Positions 1 through 8,635 of a DNA stretch of 37,750 nt are shown here, one piece after another. The stretch's first letter is position 1. Every line of letters starts with the position of its first letter. A model generated the notes under the pieces. The model saw only the letters and a list, made by a program, of their open reading frames with translations. It did not search any database and was not told where the DNA came from. Both the position numbers and the translations under genes were made by a program. Origin of the DNA: Candidatus Yanofskybacteria bacterium RIFCSPHIGHO2_01_FULL_43_32. GTDB taxonomy: Bacteria > Patescibacteriota > Minisyncoccia > 2-02-FULL-40-12 > GWA2-44-9. The stretch is taken from contig MGJF01000002.1 of the NCBI GenBank assembly GCA_001794125.1, positions 1 through 37,750 of the forward strand. The letters are read 5' to 3'.

Positions 1-83
1 CAAAAAGAAAGTATAATAGTTTTAAGTTTATTATTTTATATTTGAATTAAAATTTAAAATTTGAGTTTTGATTTTAATTAACA

Positions 84-1847
84 ATGCATAATCTTGGTTT
101 TAAAAAAGAAACGTGGCTACCAATAGCGATCCTCATAATAACAGGTTCTTTTATCTACTCCTTTAACTTAAATAACCAGTTATTTTGGGATGACAACGAC
201 TGGATAATTAACAACAATTTTGTACACGCAATAAGCTGGGACAATATTAAATTTTGGCTCACTCATAACACTCTTGCGGGAGTGGGCCTGAAAAGCAACT
301 ACTATCGCCCGTTTCTTTTCTTTACTTTCGCCGCTAATTATATGGCCGCGGGCATAAAGCCCTTAGCTTACCACTTAACCAGCAATTTTATACACATATT
401 CAACGGCATTCTGATTTTCTGGCTGGTTCGGGAGGTGTTCAAAAGGCGACTGCTTGCCTTTTTGGTCTCAATTTTATTTCTAGTCCATCCTTTGCAAACG
501 GAGGCGATAACTTACATATCGGGCAGGGGAGACGCTCTGGTGGCGATGTTCATGCTTCTTGCTCTCGTTTTATTTCATCGGGCGGAAACAAAGAACGAGG
601 GCTGGGGTGAGAAAAATAAAATTTTATCCCTGATCTGTCTTGTTTTAGGTTTGCTTAGCCGGGAAACGGGCATCATATTTCCTTTTCTCGCGCTCGCTCT
701 CTATGTTTCATTTATATCGAAAGACAGATTTATCGCATCTATCAAGCGGGGATTGATGATAACATGGCCATACTTTGCGGCAGTTATTGTTTACGGCATC
801 TTACGGCTCACGGTTTTAAATTTTCAGAACACACTTAATTTTTATGCTGCCCCCAATCCTTATTCCGAAAATCTGCATATAAGATTGTTTTCCTTTCTTC
901 CTATTTTATGGAGTTATGTAAAACTTTTGATTATACCTATGGGCCTTCATATGGAGAGAAGCGCCATTGTTTACACCTCACTATTCCAGTGGCCGGTCTG
1001 GCCGGTTTTTTTGGGCCTTATTGGATTATTGGCATGGCTAAGACATCTTTACAAAAATCAAGCTACGGCTTTTCGTATTTGGTTTTTGGGTGTGGCGTTG
1101 TTTTTTATCCCCCTTGGGCCGGTTTCCGGTATTGCGCCCATTAACGCATTGATATATGAACACTGGCTTTATTTGCCAATGGTCGGTTTTTGGCTTGTCT
1201 TTTCTTTTTATCTTATAAAATTATTTGATTATTTTAAGACAAAAAGATTGCTCATTGCTCATTATTCATTGCTCATGGGTTTGGTGGTTTATCTTTTCTT
1301 CTTTTCTTACCAATCAATTCAGCGCAATCTTTTGTGGGGAGATCCGCTTGCTTTTTATCTGGACATTTTAAAATATGAGCCAGATAGTGTCCGCATCAAT
1401 AACAATATTGGGAACACCTACTACAATAGAAAGGATTTGGAAAATGCTGAAAAATATTATCGAATTGCCGCCTCTGAAGAAGATATATTTGCCGAACCCC
1501 ATTTTAATCTGGGGAGTATCCTCCAGTCCAGGGGTGATATTTACGGAGCAATCAAAGAGTTTGAAAAAGCGATAGAAATAAATCCTGACTTTTTTTATCC
1601 TTATCAAAATTTGGCAGTTATCTATGCGCAACAAGGCAATTTGGCTAAAGCCATAGAAAACATAGAGAAACTCAAAATGCTTATTCCTGACAATCCGCGT
1701 GTTTATTACAACTCCGCCCTAATCTATATTGCTATCAATAACAAGAAAAAGGCTCTGGAAGATGTAAATCTTGGTCTTCAATATTCTCAGCAAGATTCGA
1801 CTATGGGTAAATTGTTGGAAGAACTTTCCCTCAAATTGTTAAAATAA
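84..1847 (+). CDS. TMTC-like GT-C membrane glycosyltransferase with C-terminal TPRs
   Basis: A 587-residue protein with about ten hydrophobic segments over residues 12-410 and a soluble TPR tail from about residue 432 to 575. Visible: an Asp pair in FWDD (D36-D37) in the first extracytoplasmic loop, where GT-C enzymes carry their catalytic acid, then YRP, and HPLQTEAITYISGRGD, which resembles the eukaryotic TMTC O-mannosyltransferases and bacterial TPR-tailed homologues. The family transfers a sugar from a lipid-phosphate donor to protein on the outer side of the membrane. It is the first gene of a row with a PQQ-type propeller and a ligase-like protein. Upstream 1-83 is very AT-rich, with TATAAT at 12-17 but no convincing -35 box. 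Four 7-bp repeats lie at 1248-1275. Acceptor and donor cannot be read from sequence. Confidence 0.8.
   Translation: MHNLGFKKETWLPIAILIITGSFIYSFNLNNQLFWDDNDWIINNNFVHAISWDNIKFWLTHNTLAGVGLKSNYYRPFLFFTFAANYMAAGIKPLAYHLTSNFIHIFNGILIFWLVREVFKRRLLAFLVSILFLVHPLQTEAITYISGRGDALVAMFMLLALVLFHRAETKNEGWGEKNKILSLICLVLGLLSRETGIIFPFLALALYVSFISKDRFIASIKRGLMITWPYFAAVIVYGILRLTVLNFQNTLNFYAAPNPYSENLHIRLFSFLPILWSYVKLLIIPMGLHMERSAIVYTSLFQWPVWPVFLGLIGLLAWLRHLYKNQATAFRIWFLGVALFFIPLGPVSGIAPINALIYEHWLYLPMVGFWLVFSFYLIKLFDYFKTKRLLIAHYSLLMGLVVYLFFFSYQSIQRNLLWGDPLAFYLDILKYEPDSVRINNNIGNTYYNRKDLENAEKYYRIAASEEDIFAEPHFNLGSILQSRGDIYGAIKEFEKAIEINPDFFYPYQNLAVIYAQQGNLAKAIENIEKLKMLIPDNPRVYYNSALIYIAINNKKKALEDVNLGLQYSQQDSTMGKLLEELSLKLLK
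1248..1275 (+). repeat. Four tandem heptanucleotide repeats inside the GT-C gene
   Basis: TTGCTCA, TTGCTCA, TTATTCA, TTGCTCA follow without gaps at 1248-1254, 1255-1261, 1262-1268 and 1269-1275. The unit is not a multiple of three, so gain or loss of a copy would shift the reading frame of the gene it lies in. Confidence 0.85.
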
Positions 1848-1849
1848 AC

Positions 1850-3160
1850 ATGCTTAGCAATAAAAAAACCATCTTGATATCGGTGTCAATTGTTGCAATA
1901 AGCGCCGGTCTTTATTTTAGGGGCACCGACTTGTTGAAGAAATTAGTGGGCTATAATGTTCCGCCTCTTGAGGAGTCTACAGAGTTTCAAACTAGTAATC
2001 CGTCGCTTCCATATCTAAAACTTCCCGAAGGTTTTAAGATAAATATTTTCGCAAAAAATCTGAAAGATCCGAGGGTTATAACATTTGATTCGTCAGGAAG
2101 AATGCTTGTCAGCGAAACGGAAGGGGGGCGCGTTGTTTTGTTTGAAGACAAAGACAAAAACGGTATTGCCGAGGCAAAAAAAACCTTACTAAGCGGGTTG
2201 AACAAACCTCACGGCTTGGCATTTTATGGTTCGGGAAACACCACGTATCTATATGTAGCAGAAACACAGCAGGTAGCCCGTTACACATACGATGTTAAGA
2301 GTGGGACCGTAATATCTATCAAGGGAGAGAATGTCACTAATCTTCCGTCAGCCGGAAGACATTTTACCAGAACAATATCTTTTGGACCCAATTTTAGAGA
2401 AACTCCTTTGCTTACGGGGAAGAAGGGCGATACCACTCTTTCCCAAACCAAGTTGTATATAAGTGTCGGTTCGTCTTGTGATGTTTGTGTTGAAACTACC
2501 ACATGGAAAAGGGCGGCAATACTGGAATCTGATCCGGATGGAAAAATATTTACGGCCGAATTTGCCGGTGGATTAAGAAATTCCGTATTTTTTACCTTTC
2601 ATCCGAAAACCAAGGAAATTTGGGCGACTGAAATGGGGCGTGATAATTTAGGAGATAACCTGCCTCCGGATGAAATAAATATCATTAAAGTTGCCGGACC
2701 GGAAGACAAGTTTGGCGCTAAAAGATACGGTTGGCCTTTTTGTTACGGTAACAGGGTAAGAGATAAAACATTTAATCCTGAAAAAATAGAAAGGACGGAT
2801 TTGTCTTCCGATTGCACCCAAACAGAATCGCCGGCCATACAAATACAAGCCCATTCAGCTCCGTTGGGATTGGCTTTTATTTCCGACAAGAAGTGGCCAT
2901 CCGAATGGCAAAATGACTTGTTGGTGGCTTATCATGGCTCTTGGAATAGAAGCGAACCTGTTGGGTACAAAATCGTCAGGTATAATTTAGATACTAACGG
3001 AAATGTCCTGTCTCAAAAGCCGGAAGATTTTATATCAGGGTGGTTGGGTGATGATGGTAAAATATCCGGTCGGCCTGTTGACTTGAAGTTCGGACCAGAA
3101 GGCGCCTTGTTTATTTCTGATGATTCTGCCGGAGTAATATATAAAGTAACTCCTAAATAA
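1850..3160 (+). CDS. PQQ-dependent sugar (L-sorbosone-type) dehydrogenase-like beta-propeller
   Basis: A 436-residue protein with one N-terminal membrane segment (about residues 8-24) that probably anchors it to the outer face, then a six-bladed propeller of the glucose/sorbosone dehydrogenase family. Typical strings visible are LPEGFKINIFA, GRHFTRTISFGP, LYISVGSSCDVC, TEMGRDNLGDNLPPDE, YGWPFCYGN, AHSAPLGLAF, YHGSWNRSEPVGYK and GRPVDLKFGPEGALFISDD. In family members a conserved His acts in catalysis and Ca2+ holds PQQ; H170 or so in GRHFTRT is the candidate. It starts two bases after the preceding stop, so it is probably co-transcribed. No PQQ synthesis gene is in the window. Many proteins of this family have no proven substrate, so a binding or structural role is possible. 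Confidence 0.85.
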   Translation: MLSNKKTILISVSIVAISAGLYFRGTDLLKKLVGYNVPPLEESTEFQTSNPSLPYLKLPEGFKINIFAKNLKDPRVITFDSSGRMLVSETEGGRVVLFEDKDKNGIAEAKKTLLSGLNKPHGLAFYGSGNTTYLYVAETQQVARYTYDVKSGTVISIKGENVTNLPSAGRHFTRTISFGPNFRETPLLTGKKGDTTLSQTKLYISVGSSCDVCVETTTWKRAAILESDPDGKIFTAEFAGGLRNSVFFTFHPKTKEIWATEMGRDNLGDNLPPDEINIIKVAGPEDKFGAKRYGWPFCYGNRVRDKTFNPEKIERTDLSSDCTQTESPAIQIQAHSAPLGLAFISDKKWPSEWQNDLLVAYHGSWNRSEPVGYKIVRYNLDTNGNVLSQKPEDFISGWLGDDGKISGRPVDLKFGPEGALFISDDSAGVIYKVTPK

Positions 3161-3174
3161 CGATAAAAATTTAA

Positions 3175-3203
3175 TTGAAGAACACACGGTTTAATGATAT
3201 TCT
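3175..3203 (+). promoter_or_regulatory. Sigma70-like promoter before the O-antigen-ligase-like gene
   Basis: TTGAAG at 3175-3180, a 17-base spacer and TATTCT at 3198-3203. The predicted start of transcription, 7 bases after the -10 box, is the ATG at 3211, so a leaderless mRNA is likely. Confidence 0.5.
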
Positions 3204-3210
3204 GTTAATC

Positions 3211-5484
3211 ATGCAACAACAGAGCGTTCAAGAGTCAGGTTTAGTAAAATTTCTGCGTTTCGGCATTTATCTTACGGCATTTGTGCCACTTATTATTTTT
3301 AAGGATTATATCTCTCCTTTTCATTTTGGTAAGGTGATAATTTTTAGGAGTTTGATTGAAATTTTTGGGGCAGCTTATCTGGTTTTGATATTAAAAGACC
3401 GCTCCTACCTACCCAAAAGAAACAAAGTGTTTTGGGCATTGTTTTTATTTGTCTTGGCTTTTTCTTTAACCACCCTGACTAGTGTTTTAAAATATCCAAG
3501 TTTTTGGGGTTCGCTTGAAAGAATGGGCGGACTTTGGACTTTTTGGCATTACTTTTTGTATTTTATAATTTTGACCTCGGTTGTAACAAAACGTGAACAT
3601 TGGCAGAGGCTCTTGGATATTACTATTTTTGTGGGAGTACTGTCTGCGTTTTATGGGTTTGCCCAGAAAACTAATATTGAATTTTTTCTTGGTTCGGGTG
3701 GGCGTGACAGAATATTCGGCACCTTAGGCAACCCTGCATTATTCGCCGGCTACGAACTGTTTACGGTTTTTTTGTCTTTGATAATGTATTTTAATCTCAA
3801 AGACAGTCAAAACTTTCATGTCTACCGGCAGGCGGGTAAAAAGTTTTACCTTTTTGCCTTCGTGGTCGCCTCTATTGCCACTCTTTCAACTGCGGTTAGA
3901 GGATCGGTTTTAGGCTATGCGGTTGGAATTACTGTTTTTGCGTTTTTGTGGATGAAACACAAAAAATCCCTTATAGGGAGAAGGATTTTCAATGTTTTAA
4001 TTGGCTTGGCTGCTTTGTTTGTTGTCTTTTCAGTTTTATTCGGAAACTCTCCTTTTGTCGAAAGATACAAATATTTAAGTAGGATAACAGACTTATCTAT
4101 TACCTCAACCACAGTTCAAACTCGTTTTTGGGCTTGGCAGGCCGGATTTAAGGGTTGGAACGAGAATCCCAGAACCATTCTTCTTGGCTGGGGTCCAGAG
4201 AATTTTAATATTCCTTTTTCAAAACATTTTAATCCTAAATTTTTTGCAGGCATAGGTTCAGAAACTCTTTTTGACAGAGCTCATAACATGTTTATTGAGA
4301 TTCTCGTAACCATGGGGCTTGTAGGGTTCTTGGCTTATATAAACATTTTTGCAACATTATTTTCTTCCTTAAGACGATTGTCAAAAAATAATGATTTTGC
4401 CGTATATGGTATGGGACTTACCTCGGCGATAATTGCATATATAATCCACAACTCTTTTATATTTGACACCTCGGCCAACCTTATCGTTTTCTTTACGATT
4501 ACGGGATTTGTTTCCTACCTGTGTTCGGATGATAAAAAAGAGATAGGCGTTATTCAGCCATTCAGGATAAGCCGAATATTTATTAATTCAATAGCGATGG
4601 TCCTGGCCGTTTTGGTGGCGATATTGATATATAAAACAAATATTCTGCCGGCTAAGGCCAATTATGCAGTTACCAGAGCCATTGTTCGCGGGTGGGCAAG
4701 CGATTTTAATGGCGCTTTGGCAAAATACAAAGAGGCCTTATCTTACGATGTGCCTGGAAAGTATGAATACAGGCACAGATTTGCTCAATATCTAGTAGGC
4801 GGAGGAGGCCCCAGCTCAAAAGAAAAAGTAGTGCGAGATGCATATGTATTTGCAATAACTGAAGTTGATAAAAACATCAAAGAAAATTCTGTTGACTATT
4901 TACCCTATCTTTATGGTTCACGACTAAATATTATACTTGGCAAAGATGATCCTGAGTCGTCATACAATGACGAGGCCTTGGGTTACTCAATGAAGGCACT
5001 TGAGCTTTCACCGACATTCATAAGAACTTATTTTGAAATAGCTCAAGCATATTTAAATAAAAAAGATTATCCTAAAGCCATTGAATTTTTTCAAAAAGCA
5101 GTTGATCTTAATCCTGACACGGGATTGTCGCATGCCTACTTAGGTACGGTTAAAATTGAAAGCGGAGATTGGAGCGGTACAAATGATATAGACAAGGCTC
5201 TAAGCAGTAAAAATCCGTACACTCCTCGTCTGGAGGACTTACAAAGATTAATTAACACTTTTTTGCAAACAAATAATTTCAGTCGCGTTGCTTGGGCTTA
5301 TGAGATAATAATTCTATATCATCCCAACGATGAACCGCAAAATTTTGCGTCATTGGCAACTGCCTATGCTCGACTTGGCAGAATTGATGAAGCCGTAAAC
5401 ATGGCCCGCAGAGCAGCTCAGATTGATCCGTCTTTTGAAACAGATGCGCGGGTCTTTATACAGAATCTCGGTAGAGAGTTTTAG
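3211..5484 (+). CDS. O-antigen ligase/polymerase-like (Wzy_C) membrane protein with C-terminal TPRs
   Basis: A 757-residue protein from the ATG at 3211; an in-frame TTG at 3175 would coincide with the -35 box, so the ATG is preferred. About 12 membrane segments fill the first 480 residues, with Wzy_C features: RGSVLGYAVGI, a large loop holding TRFWAWQAGFKGW and LLGWGPENFN, then DRAHNMFIEILVTMGLVGF. These enzymes join a lipid-linked glycan to an acceptor (lipid A, protein or another glycan) on the outer face. From about residue 495 the protein has TPR units, including AYLNKKDYPKAIEFFQKAVDLNP. TPR tails are found on PglL/PilO-type protein ligases and on many CPR ligase-like proteins. The order with the TMTC-like gene suggests protein glycosylation, which is inference. 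Converges with the next gene 12 bases away. Confidence 0.85.
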   Translation: MQQQSVQESGLVKFLRFGIYLTAFVPLIIFKDYISPFHFGKVIIFRSLIEIFGAAYLVLILKDRSYLPKRNKVFWALFLFVLAFSLTTLTSVLKYPSFWGSLERMGGLWTFWHYFLYFIILTSVVTKREHWQRLLDITIFVGVLSAFYGFAQKTNIEFFLGSGGRDRIFGTLGNPALFAGYELFTVFLSLIMYFNLKDSQNFHVYRQAGKKFYLFAFVVASIATLSTAVRGSVLGYAVGITVFAFLWMKHKKSLIGRRIFNVLIGLAALFVVFSVLFGNSPFVERYKYLSRITDLSITSTTVQTRFWAWQAGFKGWNENPRTILLGWGPENFNIPFSKHFNPKFFAGIGSETLFDRAHNMFIEILVTMGLVGFLAYINIFATLFSSLRRLSKNNDFAVYGMGLTSAIIAYIIHNSFIFDTSANLIVFFTITGFVSYLCSDDKKEIGVIQPFRISRIFINSIAMVLAVLVAILIYKTNILPAKANYAVTRAIVRGWASDFNGALAKYKEALSYDVPGKYEYRHRFAQYLVGGGGPSSKEKVVRDAYVFAITEVDKNIKENSVDYLPYLYGSRLNIILGKDDPESSYNDEALGYSMKALELSPTFIRTYFEIAQAYLNKKDYPKAIEFFQKAVDLNPDTGLSHAYLGTVKIESGDWSGTNDIDKALSSKNPYTPRLEDLQRLINTFLQTNNFSRVAWAYEIIILYHPNDEPQNFASLATAYARLGRIDEAVNMARRAAQIDPSFETDARVFIQNLGREF

Positions 5485-5496
5485 AGTTCTGCTCTC

Positions 5497-6693
5497 CTAC
5501 AACAAATCTTCGATTTGTTTGACCATTTTATCGAGTTCAAATTTGAAGAGTACGGTTTGGTGGGCCTGAATCCCAAGCTCATTTCTAAGGCGGTCGTTTT
5601 CCAAAACCTCTTTAATTTTATCCGCCAATTCAACAGGATCTTTGGGTTTTATAAGCAAGCCGTTTTTACGGTCGTCTATTATTTCGGGTATCCCTCCCAC
5701 GGCTGTTGCAATGACCGGCAGTTTGGCCGACATTGCTTCAATTAAGGCCCAAGGGAAGCCCTCCTTGACCGAGGGAAGGACAAAAACATCAAAGGCCGGC
5801 AGGAACCGGTACGCGTCAGGAATCTGGCCCAAAAGAAAAACTTTTTTCTCTAATCCTTTCTCCCGTATCATTTTTTCCAGTTCGGGCCTTAATTCGCCAT
5901 CGCCGATTATAAAGAAAACAAGATCGTCGTTAGCGTCAAAACAATCAGCGGCCCCGATAAGATACTCCAGTCCCTTGGTCGGATAAAAATTAGCGATCGT
6001 GCCGACCGTGTTTTTGGCCCGGATGTTTCTGCTGGAATGTTTTGACGCTTTCTCAAAAAGTTTTTCCCGCGCTTCTTCTTTTGTCATGAGGTCAAGTTTG
6101 TAAGTTTCAACGCCGTTATGGATCAAAACCGTCTGCACTCGGGGTTCTATCTTAAGTTTTTTAGCCTGAAGCAGGTCGTGTTGATTGTTAACGATTATAA
6201 CGTCTTTCCATTTTGCACTAAGCCACTCCAAGGTTATCCAAAATAATTTTTTCCATTTGGGCCACGGATCGTTGAACGACCACCCGCCTATCCTGTAAAT
6301 AACTTTCACGGCATTTATTCTGGTTGGAAATACGGACGCCAAAGAGCCGATAAAGCCGGCCTTGGAACTGTTTAAAAACAAGACATCGGGGCGGTAGTTT
6401 TTGATCAATCTGCGGATTTCGAAAACGGCTCTGATATCGTTTAATGCCGGTTCGCGCTTTAAAAACTTGAGGGTTTGGCAGGGGATGCCCCCGGCTTTAA
6501 GAATTCTCAAAAAATCGCCGTTGCCGCTTGAACCGACCGCGACCATGAACTCATGGGTATCTCTGTCCAGATGAGAAGCGAGATTGGACAGGAATCTTTG
6601 GGCTCCGCCCAATTCCGACTGTGTAATTACGAATAAAATCCTCTTTTTGAGGTTTCCAGCGCCAGCTATAAATGGGATAGTCTTATTTTGCAT
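5497..6693 (-). CDS. GT4-family glycosyltransferase (GT-B fold)
   Basis: 398 residues from the ATG at 6693. An upstream in-frame GTG at 6723 lies inside a palindrome and adds ten residues without family similarity, so it is less likely. The N-terminal half begins KKRILFVITQSELGGAQRFL, the acceptor-side Rossmann domain with its Gly-Gly loop. The C-terminal half has FYPTKGLEYLIGA, FFIIGDGELRPELE and the EX7E motif in KEGFPWALIEAM (E311, E319), followed by VIATAVGGIPEII. GT4 enzymes are retaining transferases that use nucleotide sugars at the cytoplasmic face. It stands alone on the minus strand, converging with the ligase-like gene and divergent from the seven-gene glycosyltransferase operon. 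Donor sugar is not predictable. Confidence 0.9.
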   Translation of the reverse strand: MQNKTIPFIAGAGNLKKRILFVITQSELGGAQRFLSNLASHLDRDTHEFMVAVGSSGNGDFLRILKAGGIPCQTLKFLKREPALNDIRAVFEIRRLIKNYRPDVLFLNSSKAGFIGSLASVFPTRINAVKVIYRIGGWSFNDPWPKWKKLFWITLEWLSAKWKDVIIVNNQHDLLQAKKLKIEPRVQTVLIHNGVETYKLDLMTKEEAREKLFEKASKHSSRNIRAKNTVGTIANFYPTKGLEYLIGAADCFDANDDLVFFIIGDGELRPELEKMIREKGLEKKVFLLGQIPDAYRFLPAFDVFVLPSVKEGFPWALIEAMSAKLPVIATAVGGIPEIIDDRKNGLLIKPKDPVELADKIKEVLENDRLRNELGIQAHQTVLFKFELDKMVKQIEDLL

Positions 6694-6714
6694 AATGGTT
6701 GGGTTTTGGGCTTG

Positions 6715-6779
6715 ACCCCTCACCTTTCACGGATAATTTTCTGAACGGTAAGACCGCTAATCCGTGAAAGGTGAGGGGT
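6715..6779. repeat. 65-bp palindromic element with perfect 20-bp arms
   Basis: The arm at 6715-6734 is the exact reverse complement of 6760-6779. The 25-base centre contains a second small stem, CGGT (6746-6749) with ACCG (6753-6756). It sits between divergent genes. There is no T-tract next to the arms, so it does not look like a terminator. It may be a dispersed palindromic repeat, a MITE-like remnant or a structured RNA element. Confidence 0.85.
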
Positions 6780-6816
6780 TGATTCCATGAGTATTTTATG
6801 ACAAAATTAACACAAA

Positions 6817-7929
6817 ATGAATGAAAAATCCATCCTAAGAAGGGTTTTAGTGTTTACCACGGCCTTTCGGCCATTAGTAGGCGGGTCCGAAATAGCGCTT
6901 GAAGAAATAATCCGGCGGCTGCCGAATATTTTTTTTGATATTCTGACTCCAAGACACAGGAGAACATTCCCTGCAAAAGAGTGCGGAAGCAACTTTTGCG
7001 CTCATCGGGTTGGGTTCGGACTCGGGGAACTGCTCGACAAACTGGCGTTTCCCTGCCTCGGCTCTTTTACGGCACTCTGGCTGATGTCGAAAAACAAGTA
7101 CAAGACCATTCATGCTTATCAGGCTTCGTTTAGCGCCGGAGCGGCATTTGTTTATAAAACATTTTTTCCAAAGACCCGGTTTATCTTAACATTGCAGGAA
7201 GGCAAAAGGCTTGAGCGGCAGAATTTTTTGATTAGATATTTCAGGCACCTGATAATCAGAAAGGCAGACGTTATTACGGCCATCAGCTGTTACCTATCTA
7301 ACTATGCCAAGAAAATCAATCCAAAAGCTGAACTTCACCTTATTCCAAACGGTGTGGACTTAAACAAATTCCGGCATATGCCCAATTCCGATGACAATAC
7401 AGTCATTACTGTGTCGCGTTTAGTTTCTAAAAACGGCGTCGGAGACCTTGTCAAAGCAATAGCAATAGTCAAAAAAGAGATAACCGATGTGAAATTAATA
7501 ATAGTCGGTTCGGGACCTCTTGAAAAAGAAATAAGACAGTCCGTCAAAGATTTAAATATGGAAGATCGGGTTATCGTAGCCGGTTCCCAAAGTCCGGAGA
7601 ATGTCGCCGGTTATCTGTCCAATGCCAAAGTTTTTGTCAGGCCGTCTCTTTCGGAGGGTCTTGGAACTGCATTCTTAGAAGCAATGGCGGTTGGATTGCC
7701 GGTGATAGGCACGGCTGTCGGCGGAATTCCCGATTTTTTGAAAGACGGACAGACGGGACTATTCTGCAATGTCAGCGACCCGCAGGATCTGGCCGAAAAA
7801 ATAAAAACACTTTTGACCGACAGAGAATTAAGGACCAAACTGATATATAACGGCAGGAAATTAGTGACAGAAAAATACGACTGGAACATTATCGCCTGGA
7901 AATTCAGGGAAATATATGGATACGCTTAA
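6817..7929 (+). CDS. GT4-family glycosyltransferase
   Basis: 370 residues. Near the N-terminus PLVGGSEIALEEI is the acceptor-side glycine loop. The C-terminal domain has NGVDLNKF, TVSRLVSKNGVGDLVKA, LIIVGSGPLEKEI and the donor-binding EX7E in SLSEGLGTAFLEAM (E280, E288), followed by VIGTAVGGIPDFL. Cytosolic, retaining, nucleotide-sugar dependent by family. It is the first of seven consecutive glycosyltransferase genes reaching 14245, joined by overlaps or gaps of at most 16 bases. A weak promoter could start with TTGATT at 6779-6784, at the right edge of the palindrome. The next gene starts 14 bases before this one ends. Confidence 0.9.
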   Translation: MNEKSILRRVLVFTTAFRPLVGGSEIALEEIIRRLPNIFFDILTPRHRRTFPAKECGSNFCAHRVGFGLGELLDKLAFPCLGSFTALWLMSKNKYKTIHAYQASFSAGAAFVYKTFFPKTRFILTLQEGKRLERQNFLIRYFRHLIIRKADVITAISCYLSNYAKKINPKAELHLIPNGVDLNKFRHMPNSDDNTVITVSRLVSKNGVGDLVKAIAIVKKEITDVKLIIVGSGPLEKEIRQSVKDLNMEDRVIVAGSQSPENVAGYLSNAKVFVRPSLSEGLGTAFLEAMAVGLPVIGTAVGGIPDFLKDGQTGLFCNVSDPQDLAEKIKTLLTDRELRTKLIYNGRKLVTEKYDWNIIAWKFREIYGYA

Positions 7930-8635
7930 TCATAAATTAAAACTAAGTATCGTTATCCCGGTTTATAACGAAGAAAGAACCTTGCGGAAATTAATCAATG
8001 CCGTTGAGGCGGTTGATTTATCATTAAAAAAAGAAATTATTTTGGTTGACGACGGTTCGAGGGACAGTTCAAGAGAAATATTGGCGGAATATAAAGACAG
8101 GCATAAGATTATTTTCTTAGGTAAAAATTCCGGTAAAGGGTCGGCAATAAGAAGGGGATTTAGCCAGGCAACCGGAGACGCGGTTATTATACAGGATGCG
8201 GATTTGGAGTATGATCCGCGTGACTACATGATATTGCTGAAACCGATTTTGGACGGGGACGCCGATGTGGTGTACGGTTCCCGTTTTATAACGCCTTTGC
8301 CGCGCAGGATTTTGTACTTTTCTCATTACATGGCAAATAAAGCGATAACTTTTCTTTCAAATATTTTTACGGGACTGAATTTGTCGGATATGGAAACAGG
8401 AGCGAAAGCTTTTACGGGAAAGGTGGTCAAAGAAATTTTACCATGCCTGACGGCAAAACGCTTTGGAATTGAACCGGAGATAACAGCTCAGATTGCAAAA
8501 CATAAATTCCGGATTTATGAAGTGGGTATTTCGTATAAGGGCAGGACCTACAATGAGGGCAAAAAACTGGATTGGAAAGACGGATTAGCCGCAATTTGGC
8601 ACATAATCAGGTTTAATGTTTTTACGAGAAAATAA
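7916..8635 (+). CDS. GT2-family glycosyltransferase (DPM1/polyprenyl-phosphate hexose synthase-like)
   Basis: 239 residues with no membrane segment. GT-A fold landmarks: IVIPVYNEERTL, ILVDDGSRDSS (D45-D46), GKGSAIRRGFSQATGD, and the metal-binding DAD at D94-D96 in QDADLEYDP, followed by VYGSRF and a late basic stretch. This pattern is that of dolichyl- or undecaprenyl-phosphate mannose/glucose synthases, which charge the lipid-phosphate donors that GT-C enzymes use outside the membrane. It overlaps the preceding gene by 14 bases and ends directly against the next start, so the three are translated as one unit. Three GT-C-like proteins in the window (at 84, 21739 and 26065) would need such a donor; that link is inference. 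Confidence 0.88.
   Translation: MDTLNHKLKLSIVIPVYNEERTLRKLINAVEAVDLSLKKEIILVDDGSRDSSREILAEYKDRHKIIFLGKNSGKGSAIRRGFSQATGDAVIIQDADLEYDPRDYMILLKPILDGDADVVYGSRFITPLPRRILYFSHYMANKAITFLSNIFTGLNLSDMETGAKAFTGKVVKEILPCLTAKRFGIEPEITAQIAKHKFRIYEVGISYKGRTYNEGKKLDWKDGLAAIWHIIRFNVFTRK

Noticed and set aside
5470-5499. Possible hairpin GTAGAGAG/CTCTCCTAC between convergent genes
   Set aside because: Needs a bulge and has no T-tract on either strand, so not supported as a terminator.
5642-5986. Plus-strand open frame of 114 codons opposite the GT4 gene
   Set aside because: It is antisense to a clear GT4 coding region, has no recognisable motif and no promoter or ribosome site.
6694-6723. GTG start at 6723 for the minus-strand GT4
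   Set aside because: It lies in the palindrome arm and adds ten residues without family similarity; ATG at 6693 is preferred.
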